Shown here in pieces: positions 1-8,216 of a DNA stretch of 55,944 nucleotides. Every line of letters begins with the position of its first letter. The first letter of the stretch is position 1. Origin of the DNA: an uncultured Syntrophobacterales bacterium (GTDB taxonomy: Bacteria > Desulfobacterota > Syntrophia > Syntrophales > UBA5619); contig CAIYSL010000053.1 in the NCBI GenBank assembly GCA_903928915.1, forward strand, positions 1-55,944, given 5' to 3'. The notes under the pieces were generated by a model, which saw nothing but the letters and a program-made list of their open reading frames with translations, was not told the origin of the DNA and did not search any database. A program made the position numbers and the translations under genes.

Positions 1-661
1 CCGATCTCCAGTTTGTGCTGAGGTGCAAAAGTATGTAACTGCCTGTTTTCCCGTAGTTGACATCTGTAACCTGACGGATAAAGTTATTCTTTGTCAGATT
101 AACCACCCCTGCCAATACGCCAATCACCTCACCCTTGGCGGCATCACGTATTGGTACAGCAATAGTGAAAACAGGTACTTGAAGCTTCTGCCCGATGACC
201 GGCCTGCCGATACTTCCCTTTCCATTCGTTGCATCAACCATCCAGTCGCGATCACGGACATTCATCCCAGCCCTCCCCGCTGTAATCGGGGCATCGGCAA
301 CCACAGTACCGTCATTTTTCACTACATAGGCGCCGCCATCGAACAGGCTGTGGATAACCACTCTATTATCGAGAAATATTTGCAGCGCACGTGGATTGGC
401 CATCATCGCTGGAGCGATGGAGGAGGCAGTCTTCTCTAATGACCTCATCCTGAGGTTCAGCTCGTCATCAATATGCGATGCTAAAAGGGAAACCGCGGAA
501 AATTGCTGATCGCCCAGTGTTCTCTGCATATTTTCACGGAGCACTCTGCTGGAATATAATGCCGGGGTCCAGAAACCAAACAGGAATACAATCAGCGTGA
601 AGATTGAAATCTTTGCCTTAATCGACATCCGGTTGTAAATAGAATGAAGTTTCTGTATCAT
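1..661 (-). CDS. Cache-domain membrane sensor, N-terminal part (runs off the window)
   Basis: The minus strand reads openly from an ATG at 661 to the window edge (220 codons, no stop). Residues about 16-36 form a hydrophobic segment after a basic start (MIQKLHSIYNR), so the protein is anchored in the inner membrane. The following stretch looks like an extracytoplasmic Cache-type ligand-binding domain: a helix with EKTASSIAPAM, then FDGGAYVVKNDGTVVADAP, RDRDWMVDATNGKGSIG, and later GVLAGVVNLTKN and YGKTGSYILL. Such domains front histidine kinases, chemoreceptors or diguanylate cyclases; the output domain lies outside the window. Base composition is clearly lower in G+C than the DNA after about 1.25 kb. 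The start is 20 bases from the probable IS end at 680, so its native promoter may have been displaced. Confidence 0.72.
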   Translation of the reverse strand, partial: MIQKLHSIYNRMSIKAKISIFTLIVFLFGFWTPALYSSRVLRENMQRTLGDQQFSAVSLLASHIDDELNLRMRSLEKTASSIAPAMMANPRALQIFLDNRVVIHSLFDGGAYVVKNDGTVVADAPITAGRAGMNVRDRDWMVDATNGKGSIGRPVIGQKLQVPVFTIAVPIRDAAKGEVIGVLAGVVNLTKNNFIRQVTDVNYGKTGSYILLHLSTNWRS

Positions 662-679
662 TCGGGACCTACCCCCCTT

Positions 680-1131
680 TGTAGTGCCAGCTGCGATTAG
701 AGGTTCTAAGCAATCTTTGCCAACGCTTGCATCTTGAACTCAGCGGGAGTCAGATCTCCCAGAGAACTATGCGGCCGGGTCTGGTTATAATCGACCCGCC
801 AGGCCTCGACAATCGTTCGGACGTGATCGAGATTTATGAACCAGTTCTCATTCAGGCATTCATCCCGGAACCTGCCGTTGAAGCTCTCCATATAGCAATT
901 ATCGACCGGCTTGCCGGGCCGGATGAACTGCAGTTTGACTCCGCGCGCATACGCCCAGGCGTCCACGGCGTTGCTGATAAACTCGGGGCCATTATCGACC
1001 ACGATCTGTTCCGGCAACCCGTGAATCGCTGCTATCCGGGTCAGAACCTGAATAACCCGCTGACCGCCAATCGATGTGTCGGCTTCAATCCAAAAACACT
1101 CTTTCGTAAAGGTGTCAATAATCGGGAGGAG
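680..1131 (-). mobile_element. IS3-family insertion sequence remnant (right part only)
   Basis: This segment holds the C-terminal half of an IS3-family transposase, then a TG-starting terminus at 680 (plus strand TGTAGTGCCAGCTGCG) that fits the TG...CA ends of IS3 elements. No matching inverted repeat is visible near 1130-1260, so the left end, orfA and the first part of orfB are gone. The boundary at about 1131 is where transposase similarity stops and another coding sequence takes over. The exact right end is inferred. Confidence 0.6.
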
Positions 1132-1206
1132 CCTGATCTCATTCAACCGATCCTGAAGCATTTGAAACTGCGGGATGTCAATAATGTCTTCAAGTTTCAG
1201 TGGCAT
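706..1206 (-). pseudogene. Chimeric ORF: PocR-type sensor start fused to truncated IS3 transposase
   Basis: From residue 26 onward (LLPIIDTFTKECFWIEADTS) the product is a DDE transposase of the IS3 family. It keeps the second acidic residue in VVDNGPEF and the glutamate region MESFNGRFRDEC, and ends with RPHSSLGDLTPAEF. The first catalytic Asp, which normally precedes the FTRE-like stretch, is missing, so it cannot be active. Residues 1-24 (KLEDIIDIPQFQMLQDRLNE) are not transposase. They resemble the start of PocR sensory domains in deltaproteobacterial signalling proteins, which commonly begin with a DxIDIPxxQxLQDxLNEI pattern. A good ribosome site (AGGAGA, 1217-1222) precedes the ATG at 1206, so a host sensor gene appears to have been cut by the element and joined in frame to it. 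The rest of that sensor gene is not next to it. Confidence 0.75.
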
Positions 1207-1288
1207 GGGAATTATTCTCCTATATTTTTCAGGTGTTGCAAAGAGCGCACAGGCGAATAGGAAGAACGGTCAATCCGCAGCGACCTCG

Positions 1289-2782
1289 CTACCGCACGGT
1301 CTCCAGCCGGATGTAGAAGATGGTCCCCCGGCCGGGGATCGACTTCACGCGGATCCTGCCGCCGTGGCTGCGGATGATCCGCTGGCATACGGCCAGCCCC
1401 AGACCCACCCCCCGCTCCTTCGTGGTGAAGAAGGGGGTGAAGATCTGCTTGAGCGCCTCGCGCGGGATCCCCTCGCCCGTATCGCGGATGGAGATGCCCA
1501 CGGCGTCGCCGGTGTCGCTTTCGATCCGGGAGGTTCTGATCGTCAGCGCGCCCCCCTTCGGCATCGCCTCGATGGCGTTGATGACGATGTTCAGGATGAC
1601 CTGATGGATCTGCTCCTGGTCCATCGGGACGGGAGGCAGATGGGGATGAAGCTCCAGGTGGATATCGATATTCGCCGAGATGCTGTTCGCTTCGATCACG
1701 GCCATCGCCTTTTCGATGACCGCGTTGACCGAGCGGGGCCGGAAGTCGGGGGTGTAGGGCCGGGCGTAGTCGAGGAACTGGGAGACGACGCGGTTGAGGC
1801 GGTTCACCTCTTCGGTGATCACGTCCAGGAGGTTCCGCTGCTCGGCGCTCTCCGCCTCGGACCGCAGGACCTGGGCGGCCCCTTTGATCGAACCGAGGGG
1901 GTTCCGGATCTCGTGGGCCAGGACCGGGGCCATCTTTTCCAGGAGCAGCGCCTTCTCCTGCTCGAGTTTTTCGTCGAGGTCGAGCGGCGAGGTGAACACG
2001 TCCTTGATGTCGGGATACAGGCGGGTGATCAACCGCTTGAGCAGGACCTGGAACGGTCCGATGGCGATGATGATCAAAAACGAGACCATGAACACCAAGG
2101 TGAAGGGCGGGGCGAGCCCCTTGCCGAAGAACCCGATGATGAGGTAGAAGAAGATCGTTGTGAACAGGGTGATGATCAGGATCACCAGGGCGCGGGCCAT
2201 CAGGTCGTGGAGCTCCGTCAGGTGGGGATGGGTGATCATGATCCAGATGAAGTACAGCATGCCGGCGACGATCAGGTTGAACAGCGGCGGGAGGCTCGCC
2301 GTGGCGATCGCCGCCGTGGCGGCCATGATCAGGTAGACGACCCGCTTCTTCTCCACCCCGGCCGCCTTTTTCTTGGCGTACACGATCAGCGACAGGTAGC
2401 ACAAAAGCAGCACGGCGTCCGCGTACAGATACAGCAGCGTGTCCAGCGATGTCCAGCGACCGAGGGGGGTGAACAGCAGGACAGCCAGCCCCGCGCTGAG
2501 GAAGGTGGTGTAGCGGGTGTCGCGCTTCTTGATCAGGGTCTGGTCGCGGTACAGGGCGCGGCTGAACCGGAGCGCGAGGGGGGGGATGGCCAAAAGCCCC
2601 AGCCGCTCGATGTACAGCCAGGCCCCGTGGCTGAAGAACTGGTCGAACAGGATGCCCGCCCGGTGGAAGGCGATGGCCAGGCAGAGGGCGGCAAAGGAGA
2701 GCTGCAGCGGCTCGCGTTTCGCGGCGATCATCAGGGCCACGGATATGGTGACGCATACCGCCATCAGCACGAAGATTTCCAT
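1289..2782 (-). CDS. Membrane histidine kinase, NtrB/AtoS type
   Basis: Predicted 497-residue sensor kinase. The N-terminal half (about 1-245) is almost all hydrophobic helices, roughly eight, with no extracytoplasmic ligand domain, as in 7TM/8TM-type sensors. The dimerisation/phosphoacceptor box is LAHEIRNPLGSIK with His290. The ATPase part shows the N box (NIVINAIEAM, near 398), the G1 box DTGEGIP (434-440), FTPFFTTK and the G2 box GVGLGLA (458-464). The ATG at 2782 has AAGGGGGA upstream; a longer reading to 2881 adds only an Arg/Gly-rich tail typical of noncoding high-GC DNA. No response regulator is adjacent. NtrB-class kinases usually pair with sigma-54 activators, and a sigma-54 promoter lies in the divergent intergenic region, so it may control the biosynthetic cluster. 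That link is inference. Confidence 0.9.
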   Translation of the reverse strand: MEIFVLMAVCVTISVALMIAAKREPLQLSFAALCLAIAFHRAGILFDQFFSHGAWLYIERLGLLAIPPLALRFSRALYRDQTLIKKRDTRYTTFLSAGLAVLLFTPLGRWTSLDTLLYLYADAVLLLCYLSLIVYAKKKAAGVEKKRVVYLIMAATAAIATASLPPLFNLIVAGMLYFIWIMITHPHLTELHDLMARALVILIITLFTTIFFYLIIGFFGKGLAPPFTLVFMVSFLIIIAIGPFQVLLKRLITRLYPDIKDVFTSPLDLDEKLEQEKALLLEKMAPVLAHEIRNPLGSIKGAAQVLRSEAESAEQRNLLDVITEEVNRLNRVVSQFLDYARPYTPDFRPRSVNAVIEKAMAVIEANSISANIDIHLELHPHLPPVPMDQEQIHQVILNIVINAIEAMPKGGALTIRTSRIESDTGDAVGISIRDTGEGIPREALKQIFTPFFTTKERGVGLGLAVCQRIIRSHGGRIRVKSIPGRGTIFYIRLETVR

Positions 2783-3142
2783 GGCCCGCGCTCCCCCTTT
2801 CCGGCCCCCCGGGCGCGCCTGCCTGCCGCTGCGTCGCGCCCGCTGCCCTCTGCCATACCGTACTCGCCCGAGCGAAGTCAAGGAGAGGGGGTGGACCCCG
2901 GACCGGCGGCGGTGCGTAGCCCGCTTCGCACCGCTCCCCGCTTGTACGCACTTGGGGCCCCGGCAGCCGGTGATCCCCCCGGGCGCCGGGGCAGAAAGTT
3001 AATTGTAACTATCGGGTATAAAAACAGTTCTATTCATTTTGCGATGACTGTCGCCGGCTGGCACGATTGCTGCTCAAGGGGTTGTGAAGCGGGCGGAAAC
3101 GGACAGTCACCGGGACCGTTTCTCACAGAAGGAGGCAACAGG
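2783..3142. other. 360-bp divergent intergenic region
   Basis: This is the gap between the divergent kinase and malonyltransferase genes. The first 200 bases are very GC-rich and hold nothing I can identify. From about 2990 the composition turns AT-rich. It contains an imperfect GTTA-N4-TAAC inverted repeat at 2998-3009, a TATAAA at 3016-3021 without a good -35 partner, and the sigma-54 type promoter at 3059-3073. The inverted repeat sits about 60 bases upstream of the -24 element and could be an activator site; this is speculative. Confidence 0.5.
3059..3073 (+). promoter_or_regulatory. Sigma-54 (-24/-12) promoter of the fatty-acid-like cluster
   Basis: The sequence TGGCACG-ATTG-CTGC keeps the invariant GG (3060-3061) and GC (3072-3073) with exactly 10 bases between them. 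It matches the consensus TGGCACG-N4-TTGC at all but one position. Transcription would start near 3085, leaving a leader of about 60 bases before the TTG at 3143. RpoN promoters require an enhancer-binding ATPase; none is encoded in the window. Confidence 0.7.
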
Positions 3143-4087
3143 TTGGCCAGCGACATCATCAATGCAGTGGTCTTCCCCGGACAGGGGAGCCAGCGGTCCG
3201 GGATGGGCAAGGATTTTTTCGAAGCCATGCCGGAGAGCCGCCGCGCCTTTGAAGAGGCGGCGGATGCCCTGGGGTGGGACGTGGGGGCGGTCTGCTTCGG
3301 CGACGATCCCCGGCTCGACCTGACCGAGTACACCCAGCCCTGTCTCGTGGCCACGGAAATCGCCATGCTCCGGGGCCTTGCCGCCCGGTACGGGTTTTCT
3401 CCCCGTCTGTTCGGCGGCCACTCGCTCGGCGAGTTCACGGCGCTCGTCGCCGCCGGCGCGCTTCCGTTCGCGGCCTGCCTGAACATCGTCCAGCGGCGCG
3501 GCCGGCTGATGCAGTCCGCCGTGCCCGTCGGCGTCGGCGCGATGACCGCGGTCATCGCCGACGACCTGGACCCGGCCGCGATCGCCCCGCTGCTCGGGTC
3601 GCTTGCCGTGGACATCGCCAACGTCAATTCCCGCCGCCAGGTCGTCCTGAGCGGCGAGGCAGGGGCGATCGGCGAGGCGGAAGAGCGGCTGCGCGCCGGG
3701 CTTACGGCCCCGTCGCTCCGGTTCGTCCGGCTCAACGTGAGCGCCCCGTTCCACAGCCGTTTCCTGGAGCCGATCGGCGCCCCCTTCCGGGAGGTGCTGG
3801 GCGAGTGGGGCTTCTCGCTCGACCCCGAACGGGCGGTTGCCGTGGTCTCGAACTACCGGGGCGGCTTCCATCAGGGCTCCCGCGAGGAGATCTTCGCGAG
3901 CCTGGCCCTGCAGCTCAGCCACACGGTGCAGTGGAAGGCGAACATGGCGGCGCTCGCGGCCCAGGCCGGCGCCCTCTGGGAGATCGGGCCGGGCAGGCCG
4001 CTGCGCGACTTCTTCCGCACCCTCGACGTGGCCTGCACGTCCGTGACCTCTGTCGCCTCGGCCGAGAAGGCCTTTGCGCCGACCTGA
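3143..4087 (+). CDS. fabD: Malonyl-CoA:ACP transacylase (FabD-like)
   Basis: 314-residue acyltransferase that would load malonyl units from CoA onto ACP to supply the condensing enzymes downstream. The family signatures are VVFPGQGSQ near the start, the nucleophile motif GHSLGE with Ser94, an RR pair around 118-119 and the catalytic His204 in SAPFHSR. Length is normal for FabD. The TTG at 3143 is chosen because AGAAGGAGG lies 6-8 bases upstream and the protein then begins right before the conserved beta strand; the frame stays open far upstream only because of GC-rich DNA. It is the first gene of a long plus-strand operon and follows the sigma-54 promoter. A housekeeping copy probably exists elsewhere; this one is likely dedicated to the cluster. 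Confidence 0.92.
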   Translation: MASDIINAVVFPGQGSQRSGMGKDFFEAMPESRRAFEEAADALGWDVGAVCFGDDPRLDLTEYTQPCLVATEIAMLRGLAARYGFSPRLFGGHSLGEFTALVAAGALPFAACLNIVQRRGRLMQSAVPVGVGAMTAVIADDLDPAAIAPLLGSLAVDIANVNSRRQVVLSGEAGAIGEAEERLRAGLTAPSLRFVRLNVSAPFHSRFLEPIGAPFREVLGEWGFSLDPERAVAVVSNYRGGFHQGSREEIFASLALQLSHTVQWKANMAALAAQAGALWEIGPGRPLRDFFRTLDVACTSVTSVASAEKAFAPT

Positions 4088-4127
4088 ACCAAACGCCCTC
4101 AACCGATAACACGAAGGAGCATGTTTG

Positions 4128-5327
4128 ATGGATTTCAATCTCACCGATGAGCAACGGCAATACCTGGATACGGTGCAGCGGTTCGTGGGCCGCGATATCA
4201 CCCCCCGCATCCTGGAGTTGGAAAAGGGACACCTCTTCCCCTTCGACATCATCCGCAAGGCCTGGGACCTGGGCGTCCTGAACCTCTCGATCCCGGAGTC
4301 GGTCAAGGGCTACGCGATCGACCTGATCTCCACCGCCCTGATCATCCGGGAGCTGTCCTACGGCGACAGCGGGATCGCCACGTCGGCCATGTGCAACGAC
4401 CTGGCGAACGTGGTGATCGCCATGCACGGCACGGACGCGCAGCGCCAGGCCTTCCTGGGACCCTTCGTGGAGCGGCCGCTTCTGGCCTCCTTCTGCCTCA
4501 CCGAGCCCAACGCCGGCTCGGACAACAGCGGGATGACGACCCTGATCCGGAAGGACAAGAGCGGCAAGTACGTGCTCAACGGCCAGAAGTGCTTCATCAC
4601 CAACGCCTCCTTTGCCTCGCAGTTCACCGTGTTCACCAAGGTGGGGAAGACCTCCTCCCCGTTCATCGCCTGTGTCGTGGTCCCGGCGTTCGCCGTCGAG
4701 CCGGAAACGGCGGAGATCGGATCGCAGGCCTGCCGGGAGATCCCGCTTCCCTGCGGCGGGAGGATCGTGACGGGCAAGCCCGAGGATAAGCTGGGGCAGC
4801 GGCTGTCGAACACGGCCACCGTCACCTTCGAGGACGTGGTCATCGAGGAGGACCAGATCATCGGCGACCGGCGGCTCGGGTTCCAGTACCTTACCAACGT
4901 GCTCGACTATGCCCGGCCGATGGTGGCCGCGATCGGCGTCGGGATCGCCCGGCGCGCCCTCGATGTGACGTTGGCCTACACCCGGGAGCGCCGCCAGTTC
5001 GGGCAGCGGATCTGCGACATGCCCGTGGCCCGCGAGATGCTCGTCGAGATGTGGCGGCGGACCGAGCTGGCCGAGATGGCCCTGATGAAGGCGGCCTTCC
5101 TCGTCCAGGAGGGGGCGCCCGACCGGGGGGTGTACGCCTCGCTGGCCAAGAACCTGGCGGCGGATGCGGCGATCTTCTGTTCGGTCCAGGGGCTCCACCT
5201 CCACGGCGGCTACGGGTTCATGTCGGAATACGAAATCTCGAAGCTGGTCCGGGACGCCCAGATCATCGACATCTACGAAGGGGTCCGGGAGGTCCAGAAC
5301 ATGATCATCGGGCGGGAGCTGGCCTGA
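4128..5327 (+). CDS. Acyl-CoA dehydrogenase family flavoprotein
   Basis: 399-residue FAD enzyme that oxidises acyl thioesters to 2-enoyl thioesters and passes electrons to ETF. Visible signatures are SFCLTEPNAGSD (first ACAD signature), NGQKCFITNA, YTRERRQFGQ (FAD-contact arginine region), HLHGGYGFMSEYE and the C-terminal catalytic Glu in DIYEGVREVQ (about residue 384). ATG 4128 follows GAAGGAGC; the TTG just before it is ignored. The next gene starts on its stop codon (TGATG). A dehydrogenase inside a type II synthase-like operon with no enoyl reductase is notable: it may work in reverse as an enoyl reducer, introduce unsaturation, or prepare a CoA starter. Substrate unknown. Confidence 0.93.
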   Translation: MDFNLTDEQRQYLDTVQRFVGRDITPRILELEKGHLFPFDIIRKAWDLGVLNLSIPESVKGYAIDLISTALIIRELSYGDSGIATSAMCNDLANVVIAMHGTDAQRQAFLGPFVERPLLASFCLTEPNAGSDNSGMTTLIRKDKSGKYVLNGQKCFITNASFASQFTVFTKVGKTSSPFIACVVVPAFAVEPETAEIGSQACREIPLPCGGRIVTGKPEDKLGQRLSNTATVTFEDVVIEEDQIIGDRRLGFQYLTNVLDYARPMVAAIGVGIARRALDVTLAYTRERRQFGQRICDMPVAREMLVEMWRRTELAEMALMKAAFLVQEGAPDRGVYASLAKNLAADAAIFCSVQGLHLHGGYGFMSEYEISKLVRDAQIIDIYEGVREVQNMIIGRELA

Positions 5328-6316
5328 TGCTCTACCTGCACGGCATCGGCCATTTTCATCCGGAGAACGTCATCACGAACCGGTTCCTGGAGGAGCTGGG
5401 GATCGGGACCGATGAGGCGTGGATCATGGAACGGGTGGGGATCCGCGAACGGCGGACGGTGCTCCCGCTGGACTACATCCGCGAGACGCGAAACCGGGAG
5501 CCCCGGGTCGCCCACGAGGTGAGTCTGTACCGGAATGCCCAGATGGCGGCGCCGGCGGCGCGGATGGCCCTCGAACGGGCGGGGCTCGCGCCCGCTGACA
5601 TCGGGATGGTCATCTCGGGGAGCAGCATCCCTTCCTACACGACACCGGCCGAAGCGGCGACGGTGGCGGCGGAGCTGGGGATCGACGCCCCCTGCCTCGA
5701 CGTGAACTCGGCCTGCACCACCTTCGGGATGCAGGTCGACCTGCTCAACCGGATGGCCCCGGACAAGCTGCCGCCCTTCGTGCTGATCACCCAGCCCGAG
5801 GGGATCACCCGCGCCATCGATTTCAGCGACCGGTCGTCGGCGGTCCTGTTCGGCGACGCCTGCTCCGCCGCCGTCCTGTCGGCGACGGTGCGGTCGCGGG
5901 TGGCCGTTGTGGAGTCGAACTGCGGGACGAACGCCGCGGCCTGGGAGAAGGTGTCGATCCCCTTTGCCTCCCACTTCCGCCAGGACGGCCACGCCGTCCA
6001 GGGGTTTGCCATCCGCCGGATGACCGAGTCCCTCCAGGCGCTGAAGGCCGGTCTGGGGGATGCGCGGCAGTTCCGGCTGATCGGCCACCAGGCGAACCTG
6101 GGGGCGCTCAGGACCGTGTGCGAACGGGCGGGGATCGCCGACAGCCAGCACTGGCACAACGTGAGCGATTTCGGGAACACCGGGAGCTCGGGGGCGCCCG
6201 CGGTGCTCAGCGCCCACTGGGACGAGCTGGAGCCCGGCGACCGGGTGGCGATCTGCCTCGTCGGGGCGGGGCTGACCTGGGCAAACCTGCTGTTGGCTGT
6301 AGAGGATGTGCGATGA
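5327..6316 (+). CDS. 3-oxoacyl-ACP synthase III (KASIII, FabH-like)
   Basis: 329-residue condensing enzyme of the FabH family, which starts chains by condensing an acyl-CoA with malonyl-ACP. The Cys-His-Asn triad is intact: Cys130 in DVNSACTTFG, His254 in IGHQANLGAL, Asn284 in DFGNTGSSGA. The N-terminal GIGHFHPENVITNRFLEE and WIMERVGIRERR are typical. The start overlaps the upstream stop (TGATG at 5325-5329) and the downstream gene begins inside its last codons (ATGA), so expression is translationally coupled. GNTGSSGAP instead of the usual GNTSAAS may reflect an unusual starter pocket; that is an inference. Confidence 0.93.
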   Translation: MLYLHGIGHFHPENVITNRFLEELGIGTDEAWIMERVGIRERRTVLPLDYIRETRNREPRVAHEVSLYRNAQMAAPAARMALERAGLAPADIGMVISGSSIPSYTTPAEAATVAAELGIDAPCLDVNSACTTFGMQVDLLNRMAPDKLPPFVLITQPEGITRAIDFSDRSSAVLFGDACSAAVLSATVRSRVAVVESNCGTNAAAWEKVSIPFASHFRQDGHAVQGFAIRRMTESLQALKAGLGDARQFRLIGHQANLGALRTVCERAGIADSQHWHNVSDFGNTGSSGAPAVLSAHWDELEPGDRVAICLVGAGLTWANLLLAVEDVR

Positions 6317-6900
6317 CATACGATGAATTCAGAAAACGGTCGAGCTTCGGCCTCGAAGAACTGATCGCCTTCGCCTACGGGACCCTGGTGGACGACCCTC
6401 CGGAGGGGTTTGCGGCCCGCCTGCCGGCGCCGCCGTTTCTGATGGTGGACCGGATCATCGACATCCAGGAAAACGGCCGCCAGGGGAGGATCGTCGCCGA
6501 ACAGGAGATCCGCCTCGACTCCTGGTACTTCCAGTGCCACATGCCCGGCGACCCGGTACAACCCGGCTGTCTTTCGGTGGACGCGGTCTGGCAGCTCTTG
6601 GGATTCTACTGCGTCTGGCGGGGCGCGCTCGGCTCGGGGCGGGCGCTGGGCTGCGGGGAGGTCGCCTTCAGCGGCCAGATCCGCCCGTTCAACCGCGTGG
6701 TGCGGTACGAGGTCGACGTGCGGCGATTCACCCAGCTGAAGGAATCGGGGGCCACCATCGTCATCGGCGAGGGGGTCATCTCGGTGGACGGCGAGACGAT
6801 AACCGAGGTCCACGGGGCCAAGACGGGCGTCTTCAAGGGGATCGCCTATCCGGACTATCCGCGCCGGTCGAAGAACAGCATCGGCGGGCGGCTGGGGTAG
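6313..6900 (+). CDS. fabA: FabA-type 3-hydroxyacyl-ACP dehydratase/isomerase
   Basis: 195-residue hot-dog protein close to FabA. The line FQCHMPGDPVQPGCLSVDAVWQ aligns with the FabA active site ([22 protein letters not shown] in E. coli), with His76 and the catalytic Asp90. FabA, unlike FabZ, has Asp at this place and can isomerise trans-2 to cis-3 enoyl-ACP, creating a retained double bond. ALGCGEVAFSGQIRP continues the match. It is about 20 residues longer than E. coli FabA at the ends. ATG 6313 overlaps the KASIII stop (ATGA). A FabA together with a FabZ in one cluster points to an unsaturated or partly reduced acyl chain. Confidence 0.92.
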   Translation: MTYDEFRKRSSFGLEELIAFAYGTLVDDPPEGFAARLPAPPFLMVDRIIDIQENGRQGRIVAEQEIRLDSWYFQCHMPGDPVQPGCLSVDAVWQLLGFYCVWRGALGSGRALGCGEVAFSGQIRPFNRVVRYEVDVRRFTQLKESGATIVIGEGVISVDGETITEVHGAKTGVFKGIAYPDYPRRSKNSIGGRLG

Positions 6901-6972
6901 GGGCGGACCCTCCCGAAGACCCACGTCCGCGAGCAGATGCGATGAGAAGAAGAAAGAGAAGGGCGGGAAGGA

Positions 6973-7702
6973 ATGGCTGACAAGAGGGTGGCGCTGGTGA
7001 CGGGGGGGGGGGACCGGGATCGGGGCGGCCTGCGTGCGCGAGCTCGCAGCCAAAGGGTTCCGGGTGGGGATCCACTACCGGTCGAGCGCTGACGCCGCGG
7101 CAACGCTGCGGGAGGAAATCGGCGACGGGTTCCTCCTGACGGCCGACCTGGCCGACGTCGACCAGGTGGAGGCCATGGTGGAGCGGCTCAAGCAGGAGAC
7201 AGGAAGGCTCGACTGCCTGGTGAACAACGCCGGCGTCTCCTTCGACTGCGACATGCAGCGGATGCGGATCGAACAGTTCGACCAGCAGCGCGGGGTCCTC
7301 AGGGGCGTCTGGTACCTCACGAAGCGGATCCTGCGCCAGTACATGCTGCGCGCCGACAGCGGCCGGATCATCAACATCTCGAGCGTCGTCGGCCACACCG
7401 GCAACGGCGGCCAGATCCCCTACACCATGGAGAAGGCGGCGCTCGACGCCCTGACGAAATCGCTCTGCCAGGAGCTGAAGGGGCGCAACATCCTGGTCAA
7501 TTCCGTGGCCCCCGGGTTCATCGCCACGGAGATGACGGCGGTCCTGCCGGAGGAGGCCCAGGCGGGGATCCTCGGCCGGGTGCCCCTGGGACGCATGGGG
7601 CGGCCCGAGGAGGTGGCGGAGGTGGTCGGGTTTTTGGCCACGGCCGGATCGTACGTCACCGGCACGGTCATCCACGTGAACGGAGGGATGTATGGAGGCT
7701 GA
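6973..7702 (+). pseudogene. fabG: 3-oxoacyl-ACP reductase (FabG) with frameshift at a G11 run
   Basis: Short-chain dehydrogenase that would reduce 3-oxoacyl-ACP with NADPH. Reading from ATG 6973 gives MADKRVALVTGG, then a run of 11 G (7002-7012). With 10 G the frame would continue as GTGIGAACVRELAAKGF, the classic TGxxxGIG cofactor loop. With 11 the reading frame is lost and soon stops. Downstream the correct frame is intact: LVNNAGVS, INISSVVG (Ser), YTMEK (Tyr and Lys), VNSVAPGFIATEM and NGGMYGG to TGA at 7702. Translation could restart near GTG 7034, but that protein would lack the nucleotide loop. This may be a sequencing error in the homopolymer, slippage or a real mutation. It overlaps the next gene by 11 bases. 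Confidence 0.9.
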
Positions 7703-8180
7703 CCGGTCGATGGTGGAGCGGATCCTGGCGATGGTGCCCCAGCAGCCGCCCTTTCGGTTCATCGAGGAGATCCTCGAACTGGACGATCGGCATTGCGTGG
7801 GGGCCTACCGGTTCCGGATGGACGAGTATTTCTACCAGGGCCATTTCCCGGGGCTGCCGATCACCCCGGGGGTGATCCTGATCGAGACGATGGCCCAGAC
7901 CGGCGTCGTGGCCTTCGGCCTGTACCTGGCGGAGACCGCCGGGAAGGGAAAAGAGCTGACCGAAGACAACGTCACCCTGTTCACCCTGGCGGAGAACGTG
8001 GAGTTCACCGGCGTGGTCCGGCCGGGCGAGCGGGTGGTGGTCACGGGCAGGAAGATCTATTTTCGCGGCAACCAGATCAAGGTCGACGCGGCCATGACGC
8101 GGCCTGACGGCGAGCCGGTCTGTTCCGCCATCCTGTCCGGGAAGGCCGTCCCGCGGGCGGCGTTTGAGAAGCAGCGATAG
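7692..8180 (+). CDS. fabZ: FabZ-like 3-hydroxyacyl-ACP dehydratase
   Basis: 162-residue single hot-dog dehydratase. PPFRFIEEILEL is the usual FabZ opening, and the active-site helix is YQGHFPGLPITPGVILIETMAQ with catalytic His51 and Glu65. The later VEFTGVVRPGERVV corresponds to the KFRRPVxPGDxL strand of FabZ. ATG 7692 lies within the end of the reductase gene, with GGAGGG just upstream. It removes water from 3-hydroxyacyl-ACP in the elongation cycle. Its role relative to the FabA three genes upstream may be chain-length or position specific; that is inference. Confidence 0.92.
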   Translation: MEADRSMVERILAMVPQQPPFRFIEEILELDDRHCVGAYRFRMDEYFYQGHFPGLPITPGVILIETMAQTGVVAFGLYLAETAGKGKELTEDNVTLFTLAENVEFTGVVRPGERVVVTGRKIYFRGNQIKVDAAMTRPDGEPVCSAILSGKAVPRAAFEKQR

Positions 8181-8216
8181 TCAACCAACGGCGATGCCGA
8201 TCGAGGAGTGCAGCGC

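Noticed and set aside
1207-1288. Left inverted repeat of the IS3 remnant
   Set aside because: No sequence matching the reverse complement of the right end at 680-699 is present; the left end seems deleted.
1175-3142. Long plus-strand open frame running in from upstream of fabD, opposite the histidine kinase
   Set aside because: It is an antisense shadow in GC-rich DNA; its protein is low-complexity Arg/Asp/Gly-rich, and real fabD similarity starts only at 3143.
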